From contig JAHHTQ010000006.1 in NCBI GenBank assembly GCA_020024555.1, forward strand, positions 19,999 through 83,998: a stretch of DNA of 64,000 nucleotides, written 5' to 3'. The notes below the pieces were generated by a model that saw only the letters and a program-made list of their open reading frames with translations, was not told the DNA's origin and made no database searches. Both the position numbers and the translations under genes were made by a program. The stretch is from Angelakisella sp. Lineage in GTDB: Bacteria; Bacillota; Clostridia; Oscillospirales; Ruminococcaceae. Below are positions 1 through 10,000 of the stretch, one piece after another. Positions within the stretch are counted from its first letter, which is position 1. Each line of letters begins with the position of its first letter.

Positions 1-462
1 AGTTTTACAAGTCAAAACTATGGTGTTAAAAACTATAAGAGAATGGATAAGGTGCTTAAAGATTGCATAATTTTGTCGGTTTGCATTACTTTTGTTTTAG
101 GTAGCTGTATCTATTTTTTCGGAGAAAATATATTAAATATATATACAGAAAGTCAAGAAGTTATACAATGCGGTATGGAAGTTTTACTCTATACAACAGT
201 TACATATTTCCTTTGCGGATTAATGGACTTGTTCCCCGGAGCAATGCGTGGTATGGGTTATTCAGTCATACCTATGATACTCTCTGTAATAGGAACAGTA
301 GGTGTCAGAATTTTTTGGATTTATTGTGTATTTCCAACATACCACTCTTTGTCGACCCTATTTATTTCATACCCACTTTCATGGCTTATAACGGTAATTA
401 TGCAGATAATATGTTTTTGTTTTGTCAGAAAGAAAGTGTATAATTTGATGAAGTCTGAATAA
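1..462 (+). CDS. MATE family efflux transporter, C-terminal part
   Basis: The reading frame is open from the first base, so the gene begins outside the window and only about 153 C-terminal residues are present. The opening SFTSQNYG motif, followed by the RGMGYSVIPM stretch and several hydrophobic segments, is typical of the C-terminal half of MATE proteins. These are 12-helix Na+ or H+ antiporters that export drugs or metabolites. A short basic tail (RKKVYNLMKSE) follows the last helix. No terminator is obvious downstream. The family call is firm; the substrate cannot be told. Confidence 0.85.
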   Translation, partial: SFTSQNYGVKNYKRMDKVLKDCIILSVCITFVLGSCIYFFGENILNIYTESQEVIQCGMEVLLYTTVTYFLCGLMDLFPGAMRGMGYSVIPMILSVIGTVGVRIFWIYCVFPTYHSLSTLFISYPLSWLITVIMQIICFCFVRKKVYNLMKSE

Positions 463-527
463 TTTTATTTTTACAGAACATAAAAAAGGTATACTAATTC
501 TTTATAATGACGAAGTCTATAAAAGTT

Positions 528-640
528 TTACTCAATTTTTTTCAAAAAATTGCGGTTTAAGGGCAGAGCTAAGACATTTTCCGCAGAAAACGGAACGCTT
601 TTGTCGTGCAAGCGCATTTTTGAATGTGAATTTTGACATA
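528..640. repeat. Dispersed noncoding element, copy A
   Basis: About 110 bases here closely resemble 55418-55536. Shared blocks are a CAATTTTTTT/AAAAAATTG inverted repeat, a GGCAG block, TTTTCCG-AGAAAACGGAA and CAAGCGCATTTTT. I estimate three quarters or more identity by eye. This copy lies between convergent genes (MATE and VanW). The other lies between divergent genes, so it is not simply a terminator. It is probably a structured interspersed element. Confidence 0.6.
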
Positions 641-941
641 AATGCCAAAAGAGGAGACTTTTTGCAAGAGAAAAAGTTTCTTTTTTAATTACCCATTTTG
701 CGCATATTTTTCTGGAAATAGTGTTTTTCGTATTCTGAGTCTATTTTTATATGTATTAACACATATTCGCAACTCTGTGAGACAAGAGCATTAACCGATA
801 TAAATACTTTGACAGTGACTTTTCCATTCGGAAAGTTTTATTTGCAAATTTCGGTTTCTTTACTTTAAACGTATTTTCATCGCCGTAAATTTTTCTTTTT
901 TTGATTATTGTTCGGTCTGTTACTACTTTAATCAGTTGCGG
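641..941. other. Intergenic stretch, nothing recognised
   Basis: This AT-rich stretch downstream of VanW has no convincing gene. A leftward open stretch of about 55 codons (roughly 765-930) has no good start or ribosome site and no recognisable similarity. It could be gene debris. Confidence 0.4.
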
Positions 942-1766
942 TTATAATTCCTTAATAACTAAATTACTTGTATCATACATAACCTTTGCATGATTTGTTT
1001 TTATAAGTTCTTTTTTTATGGTATTTCCTGTTTTTTTATCAACAATAGTTCTGTATATCTCCCCGTTTCGATAAACGACATTATCCTCTTTTGAAAAAAA
1101 CTCATTTTCGGCTGTTATATGATAAGAAAGATTTAATGGTTCAGTACTGCGTATTTCTCCGCAAAGATATTCTTTCGTCACATATACTATAATTTGATAA
1201 GGTTGATTGGTATTATTCTTAAATCTATAATCTATATAGTTATATAATATACTTGTTCCTGTACCAAACGGTACTTGACGGTTAAAATCAGGAAATAAAT
1301 CTATACCATCGTGATGATGATGCTCTACGATTTCGAGTGGCGTATGTAAAACAAGCCAATGAATTAAATTTGTAAACTGGCACATTCCTCCGCCAATTCC
1401 TTCGGTTGCCTGACCACTTGAAATTGTAAGCCCCATTTTATATCCTTCGCTTTCTTTTGGAAGTCCGACTAATTTCCAAAAAGAAAAAGTTTCTCCCGGC
1501 TCTACCAGTATTTTATTGACTTTCGGGGCAGCGATTGCTAAATTTACAGCTTTGTTTTCCTGTAAGATTAAATTCACATTACCGAGTGTTCTTCTGATAA
1601 GAGAATTGCTTTTGTATATAATTATCGGCAAAATATCTTCTGACTTCTTTTTTGCAAATTTGTTAAAAGAAAAAAAATCTTGTATGTTTCTTAGAATAAT
1701 ACCTTTGCTCACAGATATTTTATAGGTTAACGGTGATATTTCACAAAATAATTTTCTCTTCTTCAT
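942..1766 (-). CDS. VanW family protein
   Basis: A 274-residue protein. The middle (about residues 80-215) carries the VanW signature: PGETFSFWK, then GGMCQFTNLIHWLVLH and an EHHHHDGIDLFPDFNRQVPFG-like stretch. VanW proteins occur beside vancomycin-resistance genes and widely in Clostridia, and their biochemical role is unknown. There is no signal peptide or membrane segment in the first residues, so this is probably a cytoplasmic, stand-alone VanW rather than a secreted one with extra domains. No van genes are nearby, so it gives no evidence of glycopeptide resistance. ATG start follows an AAGGTAG ribosome site. Confidence 0.85.
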   Translation of the reverse strand: MKKRKLFCEISPLTYKISVSKGIILRNIQDFFSFNKFAKKKSEDILPIIIYKSNSLIRRTLGNVNLILQENKAVNLAIAAPKVNKILVEPGETFSFWKLVGLPKESEGYKMGLTISSGQATEGIGGGMCQFTNLIHWLVLHTPLEIVEHHHHDGIDLFPDFNRQVPFGTGTSILYNYIDYRFKNNTNQPYQIIVYVTKEYLCGEIRSTEPLNLSYHITAENEFFSKEDNVVYRNGEIYRTIVDKKTGNTIKKELIKTNHAKVMYDTSNLVIKEL

Positions 1767-1996
1767 AAATTACACTACCTTTATAAATTTTATAATACTA
1801 AATTTACTGATATTATACCACAAAAAATTCTATATGAATAGTTTATCCATATTAAAAAATTATGTGTTTTTATAGCCCTTGTCATATAGTAATTATTATA
1901 AAAAACGTAATATTTAAGACTAACATTAGTTTTGAAATCTTTTTTTGTCTGAATATGTATTTAAGCTGTAATTTATAATATCTTGTTTTGCTAACT

Positions 1997-2042
1997 TACC
2001 GTACATTACTTTGTAAGTATATAAAAGAAAAAATGTACGGTA
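1997..2042. repeat. Perfect 11-bp inverted repeat in the VanW/glycosyltransferase gap
   Basis: TACCGTACATT at 1997-2007 is repeated inverted at 2032-2042. It lies in the 452-bp gap between two divergent genes and has no T-tract on either side, so it is not a terminator. It could be an operator or a hairpin. The rest of the gap holds only the promoter at 2093-2121. Confidence 0.5.
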
Positions 2043-2092
2043 TATTATAAGTGTGACAATATGCAAGATAATCTGTTGTTTTTGCATAATAT

Positions 2093-2121
2093 TTGCTTTT
2101 TAAGAAAAAAAATGTTATACT
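2093..2121 (+). promoter_or_regulatory. Sigma-A promoter of the glycosyltransferase gene
   Basis: TTGCTT and TATACT are separated by 17 bases and lie about 100 bases upstream of the start at 2219. Confidence 0.5.
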
Positions 2122-2218
2122 GATATGAACGGTTTTTATATAATATAATTATTAAATATATATTACCGCGTTTGTAAAAATTTTTGATATTTTTTATAAA
2201 AGTTTAAGAGGTGAGATA

Positions 2219-3343
2219 TTGCTTGTAAACAAACCTATACGAATACTGCAAATAATAGGAAATGTGTCACACGGTGGTGTCGAAATGGTGATATTTAACT
2301 ATTATAGACATATTAACACAGATGAAATACAATTTGACTTTGTAATAGATGAAGACAGTCAAGACAGTATTCCGCAAGATATAACAGAACGTGGGGCAAG
2401 AGTTTATCCGATACCATCGTACAAACATATTTTTTCATATATACATAATATCCGCAAAATCGTAAGTGAAAGAAATTATAATATAGTTCATTCAAATATG
2501 AATACAATGAGTGTGTTTTCATTATTTGCGGCGGCTCTCGGTGGCGCAAAAGTAAGAATTTGCCACAGTCACAGCACAGCTCACAAAGGAGAGGGTTTCA
2601 AAAATACGCTTAAATACATACTTCGTCCTTTTAGTAAACTGTTTGCAACAGATTATTTTGCCTGCTCGGAAGTTGCGGGAAGATGGCTATTTGGTGATAA
2701 AACTTTTGAGAAGAAACAAGTTACCGTCATAGCAAATGCAGTAGATACAGAAGCGTTTGGTTTTAGCGAGAAAGTGCGGGATAAGGTTCGCGCAAATTTA
2801 AATATAGAAAGAAATTTCGTAATAGGACATATTGGCCGTTTTATGTATCAAAAAAATCATTCATTTCTGATTGATATATTTAATGAAGTAAAAAAACAAA
2901 AAGAAAACAGTGTGCTTGTTCTTGTTGGAGACGGAGAACTGCGACAGGAAACAGAGAATAAAGTTGCCGGTTTAAATTTAAAGGACAGTGTGTTGTTCTT
3001 GGGAAAACGTGATGATGTAAGCGAACTTTTGCAAGCTTTTGATTGTTTTGTATTACCGTCATTTTATGAGGGTTTGCCGTTGGTTGCCGTTGAGGCGCAA
3101 TACGCGCGGTTGCCGATAATACTTTCAAATAACATAACGCAAGAAGTAAAAATAAATACAGCCATACAATATATTGATTTGGAAGAAAGTCCTGAAATAT
3201 GGGCAAATGAAATATTGAACAGCAATACTTATAAAAATGAATTTACAGACTATTATAAATTTGATATAAATCAACAAGTAAAGATACTTGAAAAAAAATA
3301 TCTTAAACTTGAAGAAAGATATTCTGTTTTAGAAAAAATTTAA
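2219..3343 (+). CDS. Glycosyltransferase family 4 (GT-B, EpsF-like)
   Basis: A 374-residue GT-B fold enzyme. The N-terminal domain starts with RILQIIGNVSHGGVE, a nucleotide-sugar transferase opening seen in exopolysaccharide GTs of the EpsF type. The C-terminal domain has GHIGRFMYQKNH, LVGDGELR and LPSFYEGLPLVAVEAQ, the usual donor-binding E-x7-E region. The enzyme should transfer a sugar from a nucleotide donor during surface polysaccharide or glycolipid synthesis. The start is a TTG preceded by AAGAGGTGAG. It is not in a polysaccharide operon here, so the acceptor is unknown. Confidence 0.87.
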   Translation: MLVNKPIRILQIIGNVSHGGVEMVIFNYYRHINTDEIQFDFVIDEDSQDSIPQDITERGARVYPIPSYKHIFSYIHNIRKIVSERNYNIVHSNMNTMSVFSLFAAALGGAKVRICHSHSTAHKGEGFKNTLKYILRPFSKLFATDYFACSEVAGRWLFGDKTFEKKQVTVIANAVDTEAFGFSEKVRDKVRANLNIERNFVIGHIGRFMYQKNHSFLIDIFNEVKKQKENSVLVLVGDGELRQETENKVAGLNLKDSVLFLGKRDDVSELLQAFDCFVLPSFYEGLPLVAVEAQYARLPIILSNNITQEVKINTAIQYIDLEESPEIWANEILNSNTYKNEFTDYYKFDINQQVKILEKKYLKLEERYSVLEKI

Positions 3344-3586
3344 ATAATATTGTTTTGGGTTTTAACATCAAAGAACAATATTTGTTTACAGAAATGCCTA
3401 TATTTTGTTAATTAAGAAAAGAGATATATTTCAGTACTTTGAAGAACTTAAAAAAGTGGCATTATTTTTGTTTTAAGTATTATATTTATAATGAGATGAA
3501 TTGAAGCTTGGTCACTGAAAAATTGTTTATCTTTGGTTATTTTCATTTTCTTAGGGTCAGTATTATTTAGTTTGGAGTAAGAATAT

Positions 3587-4456
3587 ATGTACTTACGTGT
3601 TAATTTTGATGAAATAGAAACTTCTGAGGAAGATATATTTCGTGAGGCAAAATACCAAGGTAAATTGTTTTCCGGCACAGCTATTGCCGATGACGGAAAA
3701 GTACATTCCGAATACAGATATAATAATGGTTTGGGTGAAGGACGTTCTTTTTCTGTTTATGAAAACGGTCAGCTGGAAGGGGAATGGTTTATGGAAAACG
3801 GTGAAACCATAACAGAAACCCAATGGTATGAAAATGGAACTGTAAGATTGTATTTTCAGAAAGAACCTCTCTTACAGCGTTTCTTTGACAGAAACGGTAA
3901 TAAAATTAAGGAAATAACACAGGATTATGATAAGAAATGGTACAAAAGCGGAGAATTAAAGATTGAATATGACAAAATAAAAAAAGAAAGCGTATATTAT
4001 GTGAAAAACGGTGAGTGGGTAGTAAAATCTAAACTAAAAGAAAAAATTGACTGGAAAGATCCTTATAGTTATATATTTAATGATTATTACATAAAAACAC
4101 ACTATATGGAGCTTTTGGAGGACAGTGATTTTACGCCGTATTTTATACAATGGTTACCGAAGCCTCCCAAAAAGAAAAAAATCTTTTTTCCCTTTAAAAA
4201 AAGATTGCAAGAAACAGAGCAATATATACAACAGATAATATGTGATATGATAGCTTCTGACAATATGAACATAAAGTATGACGGTATATGTTTTGCGCAG
4301 AGATATACAATAAAAAAAGCCCTTCCTCTTTTAAAACAATCTCTTAATTGCAATGAAAAACCAAAGTACTGGGGCGACGAAACAGATGGGTTATGGAAAA
4401 CATATAGTTATACTGTCGCAGAACGTGCAAAAATGGCTTTAAAGGATTTAGCGTAA
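3587..4456 (+). CDS. YwqK-like protein with MORN-variant repeats
   Basis: A 289-residue protein. Residues about 35-130 hold short repeats of the form Y-x-NG-x-x-G (YNNGLGEG, YENGQLEGEW, YENGTVRLYF, YKSGELKIEY), which is the MORN-variant pattern of YwqK-family proteins. In Bacillus, ywqK sits beside a polymorphic toxin gene and is regarded as its antitoxin. The C-terminal half is lysine-rich and of unknown fold. There is no signal peptide. It stands alone here with no toxin neighbour. ATG is preceded by GGAG. The repeat call is good; the antitoxin role is inference. Confidence 0.65.
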   Translation: MYLRVNFDEIETSEEDIFREAKYQGKLFSGTAIADDGKVHSEYRYNNGLGEGRSFSVYENGQLEGEWFMENGETITETQWYENGTVRLYFQKEPLLQRFFDRNGNKIKEITQDYDKKWYKSGELKIEYDKIKKESVYYVKNGEWVVKSKLKEKIDWKDPYSYIFNDYYIKTHYMELLEDSDFTPYFIQWLPKPPKKKKIFFPFKKRLQETEQYIQQIICDMIASDNMNIKYDGICFAQRYTIKKALPLLKQSLNCNEKPKYWGDETDGLWKTYSYTVAERAKMALKDLA

Positions 4457-4592
4457 ATCTTTATTGAAAATAATTGTATTATTATAATTTTTTGAAAAAT
4501 TATTTAATGTGTTTTATTATTGTTATATATATTAAATATTTTACAATTAATATACATAATATGTATTAATGCTTAATAATACGGGGTGATTT

Positions 4593-5714
4593 ATGAAAAT
4601 GAATATATTAAAAGAAATAGATACTATGAAACAAAATGCAATTACTTTTCAAGATGATATAAGGAACTATAATTGCATAGCCCAACGCATTTTTTCTGCC
4701 TTAATTATTATGTTTTTTTGTTTGCATATATTGATAATTCACTTGATAGACTGCGAAACATTTGAATTTAACAAATTTGGATACACTATTTATACGGCGC
4801 AACTTATTTTTTCTTTGTGCGCATATTTTTTATTTAAATATTATTTTCCGAAAAACAAAAAATATATTTCAATCGCAGCATATATAAATATTTTTCAAAC
4901 AATGATAGTATTGGAAATACAACGTTATTTAAATAATGAATATCTGTCTTATACGATTTTCCTTTGTATAATAATTTGTACAACAATGGTATTAATTGGA
5001 CATATCAGAGTTTTTATGTGTCTTATTGCCAGCATTTTGCTTATAGATATGGTATTTACTATGTCAAGAAGTTCAGTATTCGGGGAATTATATTATAAGC
5101 AAAGATATGTTTTAGAGAATCTATTTGTTTATATAATTATTATAAGTGTTAATTATTTAATAACAAGATTTATATATATGGTTTTCGATAAAAATAAAAA
5201 AATATTATATTTAAGTGAAAGAGATGGTTTAACTGATTTATTAAACAGACGCGCATTGGAATATTGTATTAACTGTCAGGCAAAGAACGATAGTTTATGC
5301 GCTATGATATTATTGGACCTTGATAATTTTAAAAAGATTAATGATACATTGGGACATATGGAAGGGGATAATTGTCTTTGTAAGATTGCCGATAATTTAA
5401 AATCTATGTTTAGGCATACAGATTATGTTGCAAGACTGGGTGGAGACGAATTTGTTATATTTATGAATGATATTAAGGACAGAGATTCTGCAATAGATAG
5501 AGCAAAAATGATATTGGAGAAAATACCTCATTCTTACTATTACAAAGGCAAAGAGTTTGTGGTTACTTGCAGCATAGGAATGGCTTTTACAAACGTAAAT
5601 AATGCTGATTTATATAGAAGGCTGTATTTGGCCGCCGATAAAGCAATGTATAAATCAAAAGAAGAAGGTAAAAACAAATTAAATGTTGTAGATGACCTGA
5701 TAGATATAAATTAA
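4593..5714 (+). CDS. Membrane-bound diguanylate cyclase (GGDEF)
   Basis: A 373-residue protein. About six hydrophobic segments occupy residues 30-205, and a GGDEF domain follows from about residue 210. The active-site loop reads GGDEF (residues 283-287), so the enzyme is probably active in making cyclic di-GMP from two GTP. An RxxD inhibitory site (R274-D277) lies five residues upstream, predicting product feedback. The N-terminal region is not a recognised sensor domain. ATG is preceded by a GGGGTGA ribosome site. No EAL or PilZ protein is nearby. It likely links an unknown membrane signal to motility or surface attachment. Confidence 0.93.
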   Translation: MKMNILKEIDTMKQNAITFQDDIRNYNCIAQRIFSALIIMFFCLHILIIHLIDCETFEFNKFGYTIYTAQLIFSLCAYFLFKYYFPKNKKYISIAAYINIFQTMIVLEIQRYLNNEYLSYTIFLCIIICTTMVLIGHIRVFMCLIASILLIDMVFTMSRSSVFGELYYKQRYVLENLFVYIIIISVNYLITRFIYMVFDKNKKILYLSERDGLTDLLNRRALEYCINCQAKNDSLCAMILLDLDNFKKINDTLGHMEGDNCLCKIADNLKSMFRHTDYVARLGGDEFVIFMNDIKDRDSAIDRAKMILEKIPHSYYYKGKEFVVTCSIGMAFTNVNNADLYRRLYLAADKAMYKSKEEGKNKLNVVDDLIDIN

Positions 5715-5893
5715 TATATGATTTGCATAAAACAAACACAATTTAAATTCTCATACGTAAGCAGTTATTTATGTATGACTGTTATTATTCTTTGTAAAAT
5801 AACAAACAATACATAAAATAATACTTAATTTTTGATAATTTGATTTTGGATTTGTTAAACAAAATATTATTTGAAAAAGAGCGCTATTACAAT

Positions 5894-5936
5894 AAAAAAA
5901 GCAGGAGCTATAATATTATGGCTTCCTGCTTTTTTT
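5894..5936. terminator. Bidirectional rho-independent terminator
   Basis: The stem GCAGGAGC / GCTTCCTGC is flanked by A and T tracts. It sits between the convergent GGDEF gene and the leftward gene ending at 6020. Confidence 0.85.
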
Positions 5937-6019
5937 GGTATTTAATAAAAACATTTAACACAACAAGTGAAGATTTGTTAAGAGATTGCTGTATGGTTAA
6001 AGTTTAATTTGTATTTGTA

Positions 6020-6727
6020 TCAAGAATTATTGTCATCTGTTAATAATTCAGTATTATTATTTTCTTCCGAATTATCTTTAATTTCTATATTTTCATTGTT
6101 TGATAATAATGCGTCACCCGTTTCTGTAAGTTTATCGCTCAGTTGATTTGACAATTTGGAACTATGCTGTTCAAGTACCGCCACTTTTTTTAATTTGCTT
6201 TCCAACACATATTCGCCGTCTAATTTAATTTCAGCTTTTAAAACATTTATTTCACCATCAACTTTTTTTCTTACCGAGTTAATGGTTTTCGCCTGTGTTA
6301 GATTGTCAGAAAGAGTCATCATATCACACATTTTTTTCCTGTCATATTCTTCTTCTGTCATTATTTTGTTGTGTTGATTTTCGTCTTTATCATCTTTTAC
6401 CGACTCTTTTACCATCGTTTCAAGTATTTGTTGTTCAATCATTTTTAATTGTTCATCATATTCTTCAAGTTTATGTTTGTCAACATTACCGTTTTCCAAA
6501 CCATCTTTCAACAATGCGTCTTTACTTTCCTGAATAAATTTTTTTTGGCGCATAAGGCTGTTTAAAAGACTTCCCCTTTCTCCTTGTTTGGAGAGTGAAA
6601 GCACATCTTTGTTTTTCATTATGAATTTTGAATTTTCGGTTACGTTTTGTTTGGTTTCATTACTGAATTTTTGATTTATGGCTGTAACATTAATCAAATT
6701 GTTTTTAGCCAAATGATTAACTAGCAT
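6020..6727 (-). CDS. Uncharacterised coiled-coil protein behind a sigma-28-type promoter
   Basis: A 235-residue, highly charged, hydrophilic protein with no signal peptide and no membrane segment. Heptad-like stretches suggest coiled coil around residues 70-125 and 140-205, and the C-terminus is Asn/Glu/Asp-rich and probably disordered. I do not recognise a family. The ribosome site GGAGTG precedes ATG. Upstream at 6781-6807 is a near-consensus sigma-28 promoter, so it is probably expressed with flagellar and chemotaxis genes. The gene ending at 20645 shares the same promoter style and a soluble, disordered makeup. A flagellum-associated or secreted role is inference. Confidence 0.7.
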   Translation of the reverse strand: MLVNHLAKNNLINVTAINQKFSNETKQNVTENSKFIMKNKDVLSLSKQGERGSLLNSLMRQKKFIQESKDALLKDGLENGNVDKHKLEEYDEQLKMIEQQILETMVKESVKDDKDENQHNKIMTEEEYDRKKMCDMMTLSDNLTQAKTINSVRKKVDGEINVLKAEIKLDGEYVLESKLKKVAVLEQHSSKLSNQLSDKLTETGDALLSNNENIEIKDNSEENNNTELLTDDNNS

Positions 6728-6780
6728 TACAAAGACACTCCTTTTTTTTATAATTTAACTATTATTGCCATTTAACAACC

Positions 6781-6807
6781 ATATCGACAATATGTTGTGT
6801 TTTTTTA
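6781..6807 (-). promoter_or_regulatory. Sigma-28 (SigD/FliA)-type promoter
   Basis: On the minus strand it reads TAAA, 15 bases, then GTCGATAT. The Bacillus SigD consensus is TAAA-N15-GCCGATAT, so 11 of 12 conserved bases match with exact spacing. It lies about 54 bases upstream of the gene starting at 6727. Confidence 0.65.
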
Positions 6808-6896
6808 CATATAAACATTCAAAATTTTATTATTAGCAAAAAAATATGAAAACAATCAATATTTTGGCAATAAATATCAAACGATATTGATAAATA

Positions 6897-6925
6897 TTGA
6901 CAAAAACGGAATGATAATATAAAAT
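6897..6925 (+). promoter_or_regulatory. Sigma-A promoter of the 1884-residue surface protein
   Basis: TTGACA and TAAAAT are separated by exactly 17 bases. About 120 bases of AT-rich leader precede the start at 7045. Confidence 0.65.
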
Positions 6926-7044
6926 TATTGTATAGCGTATGGTGCAAGTATCAAATTTTGATTTAATTTATTTTGCTGACAATAAAATTGATAATTTCAC
7001 TGTTTTAACTAAATATAATTAATTTTTTTAATAAGGAGAGAGCT

Positions 7045-10000
7045 ATGAAACGAATACTTGGTTTAATATTAACCTTTGCTATTATTGCAAATCAGGTTGC
7101 GGTTGTTGGCTTTGCAGAGAGTAAAGCAAATGAATTGCCACTTACTGCTCTTGGTACAAGTAATGTATTACACAGTACAAAAGAAAAGTTATCAACTAGA
7201 CAACAAAGTGCTCAAAGAACAGTAAATACTTGGGACGATTTTAAAAATGCGTTAGCTGATAGCACAGTCGATACGATAATCTTTAATAATACAATCGAAA
7301 ATTATCGTCCGGAAAATGGTGATGAAGCATTAATGATAAATCACCCTGTAACAATTATTGGACAAGGACATACTTTGGGTTTAGGCTATGGTGGAATTAT
7401 TTTAGGCGATGATGTTACATTTAAAGATATTGGTATTAATTTTAATAATAATGTAAGAAATGCAATTATTGCCAATGGATACAGCTTAACATTGGATAAT
7501 GTAAAAAATAAAAGCGCAAGATTGTCTTTACATATTTTTGCAGGCGGTATAACAGATTATAACAGTCCCGGTGCAACTCCGCCGGCTATGGGTAATTATG
7601 GACAGATTATTTTGAAAAACAGAAGCGAAGTAGGAAATATTTATGCGGGAAGTATGTCAGATGTGGGCGTAAATCCTGATACCTCTCAACCTTTGCCGGA
7701 AAAACCCAATGATTTTACAGGCAATGTAGATATTAAAATAGAGAATAAAGGCGCTGATAAAATAGGCGCTATTTACGCAACAGGAGCAAGAGAAGACCGT
7801 CGTGGAGGAAATCCGGACGGTATGATGGAAGACCGTGCGTCATATAAAGTATCCGGAAATGTCACAATAAATATACAAACAGTAAAAAGTTTGGATATTT
7901 ATCCGAAAACAGGCGGAATAAATAATGCTTCCATAATATATGACGAAAGCACAGGATCAAAATCAACAGTAACGCTGTATGATAATTTGGATAATGTGGA
8001 AATAATTAAAGGTCATTTGGCATTAAGTTCAAATAAAGATACTGAAATCAATAAGATAGCAGTGTCAAACAATGCAGTGATTGATTTGGCCGGTATTACA
8101 AAAAATATTACAGTTAATGATTTTGAAGGTGGCGGAGATTTAGTCCTTGGTACCAACCAGACACTTAATATAACAGGAAATGTGACTGATACTACAAGAG
8201 TTGGTATAGGCGGAATTTTCTCTGACAAATCTACCGATAAACCGCAGAAAAATGGACATAAATATATAGCGGCAATAAATTCGCAAGACAGCTCATTTGT
8301 TTTACTTCCACACAGTTCTTCTCCAAATGACAAATTTAATAAAGATGGACAGGGAAATTGGACTGTAAATACAGATGCAACAACTCCTCCAACATCAGAT
8401 GTTCTGCTATCTGAGTTTAGTATCGATGATAAAAACAAATCTGTAAATATTGATGATTTTAAAGCAGATGGTATAGGATTTAAAGTTAAAACTAAAATAG
8501 CAGACTCAGGAAAACAGGGAACATTTGAAGAAGTAAATATCAAGTATAACATTAAAGTTTTTTCGCAAACATATAATGGAAGCAGTGACGGTTCAGGCGC
8601 AGCCGAATTTCCTATATTGAATATGACTGTATATCAGGAAAGTTCGATGGACGGAACAGGTTTGGATACTATATCATTGTATTGTAACGATCCGGAACAG
8701 GAAATTTATGCCGGAACATATACAATAACAATCATACCAAATACTCCACAAGGAACATCATTAAAGGAAACGGTAGTGTTGGAAATTACAAATGCCGGTG
8801 ACACAGCGCATACACACAATTGGACTTATACAGCGAAAGGTAACGTAATAACAGCAAATTGCAGTGACGTACAATGCCCTGTAAAAACAGCGACAATTAC
8901 AGTAGATGCGCCGACTGATTTAGTTTATGACGGTCAAGAAAAGGTAGCTGTTGCCACATCATCTACACCTGAAATAAAAGTTCCGACTGTTGTATACAAG
9001 AAAAACAAAAATGAAGTGTTGCAATCAGCTCCGATTAATCCCGGTACATATTCAGCAAATATCACAATAGGCAATGCGACAGCGACAGTAAGTTTTGATA
9101 TTACCAAAAAAGGCGCGCCTACTCTTGCAGAAATAACACAAAATGTTTATAAAACAGAGACAAGCGTGAAAGTTGTAAATATCAACAAAGATATGCCAAG
9201 CGATGCGGGAAAACTGTCTTACAGGGTTGATAATGTACCGTCAGGCGTGACAAATATAAATTTTGCAGACAATAATATGACTTTTAATGTCAGCGGTATT
9301 AAGGCTGATAGCAGCATAACAGTACCTGTAATCATAACATCGGAATATTATCTTGATACAACACGTGATGTAACAATAATATTTAAAGACAGAACTATTG
9401 ATATTACAAATGTAAAACCTCAAAACAGCGTTTATGACGGAAAACAAAAAACAGGTTATACAGGCGCGCCAACAGCCGATGGCGTAAATGCAGATAATTT
9501 TGTAGTTAACTATACAGGTATTTTGTCTACAAATTATCCGACAACAACAGTTATGCCAAAAGATGCGGGTAACTATAACGTTGTATTTTCAGTTAAGGGT
9601 ACTGATATTCAAAGTACTCCGATAGCATTTGAAATAACAAATGCAACACCAACAATAATATGGAATCCGAATACGCAATCATTACCTTTGGGAAGTGACG
9701 CGTCAAAAATCAAAAAACCAACGGTAACACTTGTTAATAATGAGAATTTTGAAGGCGCTGTTGATTACAGATATCGCAAGTATGGTACAAACGGAGCATT
9801 TACAGACGAGTTCCCGAATGCAATAGGTAAATATGAAGTGGAAGCATCTGTCAGCGCGTTTAAAAACTATAACGAGGCAAAAAATAAGACAAATTTAATA
9901 CTTGATATTACAAAAAACGTAGCAGAATACAGTGTTAAAGCAGAGTATATAACCAAATATACAGACACAGCAGAACACAGTGTTGATTTGACGGAAGCTT

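Noticed and set aside
794..801. ACCGATAT sequence resembling a sigma-28 -10 element
   Set aside because: No TAAA-like -35 lies at the right distance and no rightward gene follows.
765..930. Leftward gene remnant in the gap after the MATE gene
   Set aside because: About 55 open codons without start, ribosome site or recognisable similarity.
942..1766. Vancomycin resistance cluster
   Set aside because: VanW-type proteins are common in Clostridia without resistance. No vanH, ligase, vanX, vanR or vanS gene is near.
8013..8552. 179-codon leftward open frame inside the giant surface protein gene
   Set aside because: It is a shadow of the clear rightward gene, with low-complexity composition and no ribosome site.
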